From NCBI GenBank assembly GCA_016177865.1, contig JACOUJ010000295.1:1-7400 (forward strand): a stretch of DNA of 7,400 nucleotides, given 5' to 3'. Of this stretch, positions 1-5,501 are shown one piece after another (position 1 is the stretch's first letter; every line of letters begins with the position of its first letter). Under the pieces are notes generated by a model, which saw nothing but the letters and a program-made list of their open reading frames with translations, was not told the origin of the DNA and did not search any database. The position numbers were made by a program, and so were the translations under genes. Origin of the DNA: Candidatus Rokuibacteriota bacterium. GTDB taxonomy: Bacteria > Methylomirabilota > Methylomirabilia > Rokubacteriales > JACOUJ01.

Positions 1-50
1 GGGGATCGGCATGGCCGGCGTTTTCCTGGCGGAGCGGGCTGGGATCGGGG

Positions 51-152
51 CTACTCGGCGGGCTCGCCGCGCATGCCCTCGACGGGAATGACCGTTTTTT
101 CGCCTTCCTCGACGGTGACGATCGCCTTGATCCCGCCGGGAACGATATTCCT
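51..152 (-). pseudogene. C-terminal tail of an unidentified protein, upstream part missing
   Basis: On the minus strand, the frame ending at the TAG at 53-51 reads as a natural protein end: NIVPGGIKAIVTVEEG, then EKTVIPVEGMRGEPAE. It has alternating hydrophobic and charged residues as in beta strands. Family-like character ends near 149, where the plus-strand TonB-receptor fragment begins. The frame stays open to about 233 only because it reads antisense through that fragment. It is in the same frame as the truncated FAH gene (codon boundaries agree), but the tail does not look like a normal FAH C-terminus, so it may belong to another gene. I do not recognise the family. The 50 bases to its left hold nothing firm; a minus-strand ATG at 12-10 with AGGA upstream could start a next gene but shows only four codons. 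Confidence 0.35.
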
Positions 153-294
153 CGACCGTGTCACAACGTTGAGTCTCGGCATGGCGAAAATTGTCAGAGT
201 CGGCCGGTGGCGCGTCAAAGGGACGGTCGACGTCTACAACCTGTTCAACGACAGTACGGTGCTGAACGTGATCGGCTCGTACGGTCCGACGAGG
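143..294 (+). pseudogene. TonB-dependent receptor fragment (C-terminal beta-barrel)
   Basis: The plus-strand frame reads LDRVTTLSLGMAKIVRVG, then RWRVKGTVDVYNLFNDSTVL and NVIGSYGP. This matches the pattern near the C-terminus of large TonB-dependent receptors and carboxypeptidase-regulatory-domain outer-membrane proteins: an L-x-L-x-x-x-K strand, then F/VD(V/L)YN(L/V)(F/L)N-x-S/T-VL, then a conserved YGP-W. Only about 50 residues are present. There is no start, plug or upstream barrel, and the final strands after YGP are missing. It is flanked on both sides by minus-strand coding fragments and cannot make a working receptor. It looks like a transposed or rearranged scrap, or an assembly join. 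The assignment rests on motif memory, not a search. Confidence 0.5.
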
Positions 295-710
295 CAATTA
301 TTGGTCTTGGGGAAAAAGTAGGGTTTGGCCTTGGTCTTGTCGACGGGTGGGGCCTTCATCTCCTCGACGTGGTCGGTGTAGTTGGCGCCGGCGAAGAGCA
401 TCTTGGCGGGATTCAGAACCGGGGCGAGGAGGCGGACCGAGGCGGGATCCAGGGCGAGCTGCTGGAGATCCCCGCCCGCCCGCGCAAAGAAATCGGCCAT
501 GGCCCCGAGCCTGTCGAAGGAGTCCGGGTAGTGGCGGAGCAGGTTCAGCACCGTCGAAGAGGCCCCTCGATCCATGAGGGCCGGCGCCCTGGCCTGGCGC
601 TGGAAGTGGGAGTATCCCGCATCGAGCGGAATGATCTTGTCCCTGATGAGGGTGCCAGCTGCCGGCGCGCCGTGCTCTTCGAACGTCACGAGCGCAAACC
701 ATTCAGCCAT
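234..710 (-). CDS. Fumarylacetoacetate hydrolase family protein, truncated N-terminal half
   Basis: FAH-superfamily enzymes are metal-dependent hydrolases, decarboxylases or isomerases that act on beta-diketo or 2-keto acids, often late in aromatic catabolism. Residues 1-90 form the usual variable N-terminal domain. The family hallmark follows: LLAPVLNPAKMLFAGANY with TDHVEEM (His114 in the Y-x-D-H region), then PYFFPKTNNCLVGPYEPI at 131-147. After residue 147 the sequence stops looking like FAH and runs antisense through a TonB-receptor fragment to a chance TAG at 236-234. The conserved E-x-E and later Asp metal ligands, normally 20-60 residues further on, are absent. The 158-residue product is therefore half the usual length (about 280-300) and very probably inactive. 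The ATG at 710 has an AAAGGAG site 7 nt upstream, just past the stop of the dehydrogenase gene, so the two genes are coupled. Confidence 0.75.
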   Translation of the reverse strand: MAEWFALVTFEEHGAPAAGTLIRDKIIPLDAGYSHFQRQARAPALMDRGASSTVLNLLRHYPDSFDRLGAMADFFARAGGDLQQLALDPASVRLLAPVLNPAKMLFAGANYTDHVEEMKAPPVDKTKAKPYFFPKTNNCLVGPYEPITFSTVLSLNRL

Positions 711-717
711 TCCGGGT

Positions 718-724
718 CTCCTTT
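718..724 (-). promoter_or_regulatory. Ribosome binding site of the FAH-family gene
   Basis: The minus strand reads AAAGGAG, 7 nt before the ATG at 710. It starts 1 nt after the TGA (728-726) of the dehydrogenase gene. This decides the FAH start and suggests co-translation on one mRNA. Confidence 0.7.
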
Positions 725-725
725 G

Positions 726-1754
726 TCACGGCGTGAGGATCACCTTGCCGAAGTTTTTCCGACCGGCGAGATATTCCTGGGCGGCCCGCGCCTCTCTGAG
801 CGGGAAGGTCCGGTCGATCACCGCCTTGAGCTGTCCCGCGCCGGCGAGCCGGAAGACCTCCGCGTAGTCCTGTCGCGTAGCGCCCAAGGAAAAGAGGAGC
901 GCGACGCAATTCCGGTAGAGCGCGCGAATGTCGATGCTGACCTGGCTCCCCCCGTGGGTCCCGCAGGTCACCAGGCGCCCCCCGCGGGCAAGGCACGCCA
1001 CACTCCGCTCCCACATGCTCGCGCCGATGTTCTCGAAGACGAGGTCCGCGCCCCACCCGTCGGTGAGCCGCTTGACCTCCTGGGGGAGATCGGCCTTCGC
1101 GTAGTTGACGACGAAGTCCGCGCCGAGCGCGCGGGCTCGCTCGATCTTTTCGTCGCTGCCCGCCGCCGCGATGACGCGGGCACCCTTGAGCTTGGCGATC
1201 TGGACCCCGGCGACCCCGAGCCCGCTCCCCGCCGCCTGGATCAACACGACGTCCTGGGGGCTGACCTGACCGAGGGGGACGAGGAGATTCCAGGCCACCG
1301 CGTACGACAGCGGAAGGGCCGCCGCCTCGGGGAAGGAGAGGGCGGATGGCACGGGGATCAGCTGCCTGGCCGGGACCTTGGTGTACTCAGCGTAGCCACC
1401 GTGGGTGTGGACCCCAAAAACGCGAATCCCGAGACAGCCGTTCTCCTGCCCCCGTCGGCAAGGGCGGCACTCGTCACACCACAGCATGGGATTGATCACC
1501 ACCCGGTCGCCGGGCTTGACCTCGCTGACGCCGGGCCCCACTTGGACCACGATTCCGGCGGGATCCTCCCCGGAGATGTGCGGCAGCTTGACACCGAAGT
1601 ACCCCTTCTCCCGGACCTCAAGGTCCAGGGTCCGGTTCACCGAGCAGGCCCTGACCTGGATGACGACCTCCCCGGATCCCGCCACGGGATCGGGGACGTC
1701 CCGATACTGGAGGACCTCCGGCCCGCCGAACTGGTCAAAGATGACGGCCTTCAT
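726..1754 (-). CDS. Zinc-type medium-chain dehydrogenase / quinone oxidoreductase
   Basis: A 342-residue, full-length member of the MDR superfamily of NAD(P)H-dependent cytosolic oxidoreductases. The GroES-like domain is at about 1-130, opening MKAVIFDQFGGPEVLQYRDV. The structural zinc loop has four cysteines, Cys93, Cys96, Cys99 and Cys107 (CDECRPCRRGQENGC). The Rossmann fold has AAGSGLGVAGVQIAK at 174-188 and a basic-tolerant AAGSDEK at 197-203, compatible with NADP(H). The catalytic zinc site of alcohol dehydrogenases is not intact: the usual first Cys is Asn40, and the G-H-E motif reads GED (62-64). A reductase of enones or quinones is therefore likelier than a zinc alcohol dehydrogenase. 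It lies 40 bp after the ABC exporter and 15 bp before the FAH-family gene. Only a loose GGGGAGG lies 13 nt before the ATG. The substrate is unknown. Confidence 0.88.
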   Translation of the reverse strand: MKAVIFDQFGGPEVLQYRDVPDPVAGSGEVVIQVRACSVNRTLDLEVREKGYFGVKLPHISGEDPAGIVVQVGPGVSEVKPGDRVVINPMLWCDECRPCRRGQENGCLGIRVFGVHTHGGYAEYTKVPARQLIPVPSALSFPEAAALPLSYAVAWNLLVPLGQVSPQDVVLIQAAGSGLGVAGVQIAKLKGARVIAAAGSDEKIERARALGADFVVNYAKADLPQEVKRLTDGWGADLVFENIGASMWERSVACLARGGRLVTCGTHGGSQVSIDIRALYRNCVALLFSLGATRQDYAEVFRLAGAGQLKAVIDRTFPLREARAAQEYLAGRKNFGKVILTP

Positions 1755-1794
1755 CGGTTAATCAGGGCCTCCCCAGCTCCCGCATGAGCCCATT

Positions 1795-3540
1795 CTACCC
1801 CGCCCCCCCCGACATCTGCAGCGCGTACAGGCGACGGTAGACGCCGTCGCGGGCGAGCAGCTCGTCGTGACGCCCCACCTCGGCCACGCGGCCCTCGTGG
1901 ATCACCACGATCCGATCGGCGTTCCTCACGGTGGCGAGACGGTGGGCGATGACCACGACGGTGCGCCCGTACATCAGCTTCGCCAGCGCCTGCTGGATCA
2001 TGAACTCGCTCTCGGCGTCGAGGTCGGAGGTGGCCTCGTCGAGGATCAGGATGGGCGGGTTCTTGAGGAAGGCGCGAGCGATGGCGAGACGCTGGCGTTC
2101 CCCGCCCGACAGCCGCACGCCTCGCTCGCCGACGAGCGTCTGGTAACCGTCCGGACAGCCCTGGACGAACTCGTGGGCAAGGGCCAGCCGGGCCGCCTGC
2201 ACGATCTCGTCGACGCTCGCCGCCGGGCGGCCGTAGCCGATGTTGTAGCCGATGGTGTCGCTGAAGAGGAACGTCTCCTGCGTCACGATCCCGATCTGGG
2301 CCCGCAGCGAGGCCTGGGTCAGGTCGCGAATGTCGTGGCCGTCGATCGTGATGCGGCCGCTGGTGACGTCGTGGAAGCGGGGGAGCAGGTCCATCAACGT
2401 GGTCTTGCCGGCGCCGCTCATGCCGACGAAGGCCACCACCTCCCCCTTGCGGATCTCCAGCGAGATGTCCTTGAGCGTGAGATCGGGCGCGTCCGGGTAG
2501 CGGAAGCCCACGCCCTCGAAGCGGATCACGTGGCGGAACGCCTCGAGCGCCAGGGCGGCCGGCTTGTCCTCGATCGCCGCCCGCCGGTCCAGCAGGTCGA
2601 AGACGCGCTCGACCGAGCTGGTCGTCTGCTGGACGCTATTGGGCGCGCGGCTCAGCCGCCGGGTGGGACCGTAGAGCATGATGACGGCCGCCGTGAATGA
2701 GAAGAACGTGCCCGGCGTCATGTCGCCCTGGATGACCCGGAAGCCGCCGTAGACGAGGGCCGCCACGATGCCGAGGGCGCCGGCGATCTCCATGAGCGGC
2801 TCCGTGATCTCGTCGGTGCGGACGTTCTTCAGCGAGAGCGTCAGCAGCCGCTCGTTCAGCTCATCGAAGCGCGCCTGTTCGTGGCTCTCGCGACCGAACG
2901 CCTTCATGATCTTCACGCCAGCGAACGACTCGTGGAGCAGCACGGCGAACTGGGCGATCCGCTCCATGGTTCGGCGGTTGATCTTGTAGAGTTTCTTGCC
3001 CACGATCCGCACGATCAGGGCGATGAACGGGAAGGCGATGAGGGCGGCCAGTGTGAGCAGCCACTCGCGGGTGACCATGACGATCAGCAGCGCCACGATC
3101 GTCGCCGCCTGGCGGATGGCCATGACGACGACGCCCGAGGAGAGGCGGGCCAGCCGGTTGACGTCGTTGAGGATGCGCGACATCAGCTCGGCTGAGTGAA
3201 TGTCGGCGAAGAAGGCCAGCGGCATCCCCTGGATGTGACGATAGAGATCGCGCCGAAGCCGCGCGACCACGCGCTCGCCGACAGCGGCCATCAAGTACGA
3301 CTGGAGGTACCGGGCCACGCCTTTCACCACGTAGGCGCCGAGGATGGCCAGCGGGATCAGCTTCAGCATGAGCAGGTCGCGCTTGATGAAGATCTCGTCC
3401 ATCGCCGGCTTCACCAGCCAGGCGATGGCGCCGTCCATGGCCGCCACCACCACCGCCAGCAAGCCGCCCACGACGAGCATCGGGACGTGCGCACGCATGT
3501 AGGGGAGCAGGCGGCGGTAAGGACCGATGAACAGCGTCAT
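1795..3540 (-). CDS. msbA: MsbA-like lipid A / lipid exporter ABC transporter (fused TMD-NBD)
   Basis: A 581-residue half-transporter, matching the usual MsbA length (about 580). Such proteins dimerise in the inner membrane and flip lipid A-core or similar lipids at the cost of ATP. The membrane domain (1-300) has six hydrophobic segments at about 20-42, 60-78, 134-157, 160-179, 250-271 and 277-292. The ATPase domain has A-loop Tyr348, Walker A GMSGAGKTT (373-381), Q-loop Gln421, signature LSGGE (477-481), Walker B ILILDE (497-502), D-loop SDLD and switch His533, so all catalytic residues are present. I chose the ATG at 3540 because its ATGA overlaps the glycosyltransferase stop, and MTLFIGPYRRLLPYM is a normal exporter N-terminus; a longer open frame to 3861 is antisense noise in arginine-rich sequence. 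Pairing with a glycosyltransferase supports an envelope lipid or glycolipid role. Other B-family lipid or drug exporters cannot be excluded. Confidence 0.9.
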   Translation of the reverse strand: MTLFIGPYRRLLPYMRAHVPMLVVGGLLAVVVAAMDGAIAWLVKPAMDEIFIKRDLLMLKLIPLAILGAYVVKGVARYLQSYLMAAVGERVVARLRRDLYRHIQGMPLAFFADIHSAELMSRILNDVNRLARLSSGVVVMAIRQAATIVALLIVMVTREWLLTLAALIAFPFIALIVRIVGKKLYKINRRTMERIAQFAVLLHESFAGVKIMKAFGRESHEQARFDELNERLLTLSLKNVRTDEITEPLMEIAGALGIVAALVYGGFRVIQGDMTPGTFFSFTAAVIMLYGPTRRLSRAPNSVQQTTSSVERVFDLLDRRAAIEDKPAALALEAFRHVIRFEGVGFRYPDAPDLTLKDISLEIRKGEVVAFVGMSGAGKTTLMDLLPRFHDVTSGRITIDGHDIRDLTQASLRAQIGIVTQETFLFSDTIGYNIGYGRPAASVDEIVQAARLALAHEFVQGCPDGYQTLVGERGVRLSGGERQRLAIARAFLKNPPILILDEATSDLDAESEFMIQQALAKLMYGRTVVVIAHRLATVRNADRIVVIHEGRVAEVGRHDELLARDGVYRRLYALQMSGGAG

Positions 3541-4652
3541 GGCCGGTCCCGCTCGCTGACGAGCCGCCGGTAGAGGGCCTCGGTGGCGTCCAGCTTGGCC
3601 CGGGTCGAGAACTTCACCTCGACCAGCTTGCGCCCTGCCCGGGCCGTGGTCTGCCGGAAGGCGGCGTCCCCGATCATCCGGAGCATGGCCGTGGCCAGCG
3701 CCGGAGGATCGCGGGGTGGCGCCAGCAGCCCCGTCTCGCCGTCGATAACCAGCTCGGGGTTGCCCTCGAGGGCGGTGCCGATCACCGCCGTCTCGACGGC
3801 CAGGGCCTCGCGGAGCGTCCCCGTCAGCCCGAGGCCGGCGTACGAGGCGTCCACACAGCAATCGCTGGCGCTCAGGATCTCGGGGATGTCCTCGCGGTAA
3901 CCCCAGACGTGGACGCGGCCGTCGAGGCCGCGGGCGCGCGCCCGTTCCAGCAGGACGTCGGGCCGACGGGATCCCACGATCAAGAGCCGGGCGTGGGGCG
4001 CCCGGGCCGCGACCGTGGCCATGGCGTCGATGACGTCGTCGTTGCCCTTCCAGCTCCTGACGCCGACCTGGGTGACCAGGAACGCGTCAGGTGGAAGGCC
4101 CAGCTCGCGCCGGACGGCGGTTGCGTCCACGCCGGGGTGGAAGCGGTCGGTGTCGGTGCCCGAGTAGATCACATGGATCTTCCGCCCATCCACGCCCTGG
4201 GCCACGAGCCCGCGCTTGATCGACTCGCAGACGGCCACGATCGCCGTGACCCGGCGGGTGGTGTACCCGAAACGGTTGAAGGGATCGAGCGGGAAGCTCA
4301 CCCCGCGGTTCAGGATCAACACCGGGACCCGCACGAAGAGGCCGGCCAGCATCGCGAGCGTCCGGGCCTTGCCTTTCTGAGCGTGGACGACCTGGATGCG
4401 GTGACGCCGGAGGACTCCGACGAGCTGCCGCACCGACCGCAGATCCACCTCCGAGCTCATCGGGAGCGCGTAGTGGGTGACCCCGGCCTGGCCGGTCTTG
4501 GCCTCCCACGTCTCGCTGGGCCGCGTCGCCACCACCACGTCGTGACCGCGGGCCTTGAGCCCCCAGGTCAGTTCGCGGAGTTGGATCGCGGCGCCGGTGA
4601 ACCAATCGTCCTTTGGATAGAGCTGCAGGATGCGGAGGGACACTGCGCTCAC
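3537..4652 (-). CDS. GT4-type (GT-B fold) glycosyltransferase
   Basis: A 371-residue glycosyltransferase of the two-Rossmann GT-B fold, likely transferring a sugar from a nucleotide donor to a lipid or polysaccharide acceptor at the inner membrane. The N-terminal domain starts SLRILQLYPKDDWFTGAAIQ, with the acceptor-side glycine loop followed by LTWGLKARGHDVVVATRP. The C-terminal donor domain has VGVRSWKGNDDVIDA (196-210), LLIVGSRRPD (223-232), VHVWGYREDIPEIL, and the donor-binding stretch LREALAVETAVIGT at 280-293, followed by EGNPELV (296-302). The EX7E motif is incomplete: Glu282 is present, but the position eight residues earlier is Leu274 (AGLGLTGTLREA). There is no ATG; GTG at 4652 is the furthest start before an in-frame stop at 4682, and GTG at 4643 is an alternative. 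Neither has a clear ribosome site. The stop overlaps the ABC exporter start (ATGA), a strong sign of joint translation. Confidence 0.88.
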   Translation of the reverse strand: MSAVSLRILQLYPKDDWFTGAAIQLRELTWGLKARGHDVVVATRPSETWEAKTGQAGVTHYALPMSSEVDLRSVRQLVGVLRRHRIQVVHAQKGKARTLAMLAGLFVRVPVLILNRGVSFPLDPFNRFGYTTRRVTAIVAVCESIKRGLVAQGVDGRKIHVIYSGTDTDRFHPGVDATAVRRELGLPPDAFLVTQVGVRSWKGNDDVIDAMATVAARAPHARLLIVGSRRPDVLLERARARGLDGRVHVWGYREDIPEILSASDCCVDASYAGLGLTGTLREALAVETAVIGTALEGNPELVIDGETGLLAPPRDPPALATAMLRMIGDAAFRQTTARAGRKLVEVKFSTRAKLDATEALYRRLVSERDRP

Positions 4653-4741
4653 CCGGTCAGGACCGCTTGATGGCAGGAATCATGCGACCACCGAAAAAGA
4701 ATTGCATAGTCTTCGCAGCACAAAGGGAATCGTCGGTAAAG

Positions 4742-4770
4742 AGTTCTGGCGCCGGCGCTAGGCCGGAACT
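4742..4770 (-). terminator. Weak hairpin, possible terminator of the small secreted-protein gene
   Basis: Arms AGTTCTGGC (4742-4750) and GCCGGAACT (4762-4770) are inverted repeats with one mismatch and an 11-nt loop. On the minus strand the hairpin begins 13 nt after the stop at 4784 and is followed by CTTTACC, a poor U-tract. The position fits a terminator; the weak T-run and the C-A mismatch on this strand keep confidence low. Confidence 0.3.
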
Positions 4771-4783
4771 GGGTCAGGAAAGG

Positions 4784-5089
4784 CTAACGGGCTGGGGGAG
4801 CTCGAGTGAGACCCGTGCGTAAGGGGGGAGAATGCGCGTTGCGGACTCGATGTGGGACAAACGGAAGCCATCTAGCCTCATAGCTCGGGAGGCTAGGGAG
4901 CAAGCCGAGCAGGAGATCATCAGGCTGGATACGGACGTTCGTTCGACCCGGGACGGACATCGCGGCGTCATCTTCGTCCCCGTCGTACAGGTGGTGAGCC
5001 GGTGCGATTTCTTCAGGCAGGGCGAGAGAGGCCAGCCCGAAGCCAAAGAGACCGAGGAAAAGCAGGGACAAGAAACCACGGTAACTCAT
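4784..5089 (-). CDS. Small putative secreted protein with N-terminal signal peptide
   Basis: A 101-residue protein of no recognised family. Residues 1-25 look like a signal peptide: SYR basic start, hydrophobic core FLSLLFLGLFGFGLASLAL, then LPEE. Cleavage near ALP-EE is plausible. The mature part has an acidic patch (YDGDEDDAA at about 39-47), a hydrophobic LLLGLLPSLPSYEARWLPFV stretch (about 59-78) and a basic, proline-rich tail ending TRAPPAR. I chose the ATG at 5089 because AAGG lies 8 nt upstream and the signal peptide begins there; the open frame continues to 5329 but that part is arginine/proline-rich noise. A hairpin just downstream and TTGACA boxes upstream fit a stand-alone gene. 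A plus-strand ORF over the same bases (4832-5092) competes but has no family features and a badly spaced ribosome site. Confidence 0.45.
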   Translation of the reverse strand: MSYRGFLSLLFLGLFGFGLASLALPEEIAPAHHLYDGDEDDAAMSVPGRTNVRIQPDDLLLGLLPSLPSYEARWLPFVPHRVRNAHSPPLRTGLTRAPPAR

Positions 5090-5096
5090 TGATCGT

Positions 5097-5125
5097 ACCT
5101 TAGTCGTGGAGCGCAGTGTTGTCAA
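5097..5125 (-). promoter_or_regulatory. Candidate sigma-70-type promoter for the small secreted-protein gene
   Basis: On the minus strand TTGACA (5125-5120), a 17-nt spacer and TAAGGT (5102-5097). The -10 box is only a 3/6 match and sits so close to the ATG at 5089 that the message would be almost leaderless. Using the second TTGACA (5143-5138) with AACACT (5120-5115) leaves about 18 nt of leader, including AAGG. The two options cannot be separated by reading alone. Confidence 0.3.
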
Positions 5126-5143
5126 GGGCATCCCTGTTGTCAA
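5117..5143. repeat. Direct repeat TGTTGTCAA x2, 18 bp apart
   Basis: TGTTGTCAA occurs at 5117-5125 and again at 5135-5143, spaced start to start by 18 bp, in front of the minus-strand small secreted-protein gene. On the minus strand each copy reads TTGACAACA, containing a perfect TTGACA -35 hexamer (5125-5120 and 5143-5138). The pair could be tandem promoters or a two-site operator. Confidence 0.45.
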
Positions 5144-5258
5144 CCCCGAAGCGGGTCGGGTGCCACGGGGAGGGGCGCGGGAACGGTCCACGGGCCCTCG
5201 GCCGAAAGACCCCCTCACACCTCCAGGTCGTGGCGCGTGCGGCGCGGCGAATCCGCCC

Positions 5259-5287
5259 TTGACGCCACGAGCGCGGGTGTGTAAGAC
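5259..5287 (+). promoter_or_regulatory. Candidate promoter for the plus-strand VOC transcript
   Basis: TTGACG (5259-5264), a spacer of exactly 17 nt, and TAAGAC (5282-5287), a 5/6 and 3/6 match to the sigma-70 boxes. A start near 5294 would give a leader of about 35 nt before the 52-codon ORF. It is arranged divergently to the TTGACA boxes on the other strand within the same 240-bp gap. Confidence 0.4.
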
Positions 5288-5327
5288 TTTCTCCGCCACA
5301 CAACCCTGACAGAGGTACCCGTGGGCC

Positions 5328-5486
5328 ATGCCTGATGCCCTGGTTCAGATCGCTATCGTCAACTGGAGACCTCGCTTCACCTCCCGGGCGTCGCGTTCGA
5401 GCATCGAGACGGGCACGTCCGCTACCGGGAAGCTGGAAGAGTTTCTTCGAAACGTCATTCGCGTCAACGCGGCTTACTCGCGCTAA
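5328..5486 (+). CDS. 52-residue ORF, possible remnant of a larger gene
   Basis: Starts MPDALVQIAIVNWRPRF and ends LEEFLRNVIRVNAAYSR with TAA at 5484-5486, 15 nt before the VOC start. The two ends look like natural protein sequence; the middle (about 18-34) is a low-complexity S/T/R/G stretch. In another frame at about 5379-5441 the bases read LPGVAFEHRDGHVRYREAG, which looks more protein-like, so frame shifts or an internal deletion are possible. The N-terminus vaguely recalls a group of alpha/beta hydrolases that begin with an ALV-x-A-x-x-NW-x-PRF motif; this is memory-based and weak. AGAGG lies about 12 nt before the ATG, which is loose. It could also be a short leader ORF coupled to the VOC gene. 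Confidence 0.35.
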   Translation: MPDALVQIAIVNWRPRFTSRASRSSIETGTSATGKLEEFLRNVIRVNAAYSR

Positions 5487-5487
5487 C

Positions 5488-5493
5488 AGGAGG
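5488..5493 (+). promoter_or_regulatory. Strong ribosome binding site of the VOC gene
   Basis: A perfect AGGAGG, 8 nt before the ATG at 5502 and 1 nt after the stop of the preceding 52-codon ORF. It fixes the VOC start and predicts high translation. Confidence 0.85.
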
Positions 5494-5501
5494 AACGCGT
5501 C

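Noticed and set aside
207..1787. 526-codon plus-strand open frame
   Set aside because: It lies antisense to the well-supported dehydrogenase and FAH genes; its composition (G, R, D, E, H, P, L heavy) is the usual mirror of GC-rich codons and shows no family motifs.
1867..3573. Several plus-strand frames opposite the ABC exporter
   Set aside because: Asp/His/Val-rich mirror translations of conserved ABC codons; no motifs or ribosome sites.
3541..3861. N-terminal extension of the ABC exporter (107 residues)
   Set aside because: It overlaps the glycosyltransferase end, is arginine/glycine-rich without motifs, and the ATG at 3540 gives the standard MsbA length with an ATGA overlap.
4653..4741. 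Promoter for the glycosyltransferase operon
   Set aside because: TATGCA on the minus strand resembles a -10 box, but no acceptable -35 lies 16-18 nt upstream.
4832..5092. 86-codon plus-strand ORF with a lysine/glutamate-rich product
   Set aside because: It competes with the minus-strand secreted protein; its G-rich ribosome-like sequence is only about 2 nt from the ATG and the product has no recognisable feature. Not fully excluded.
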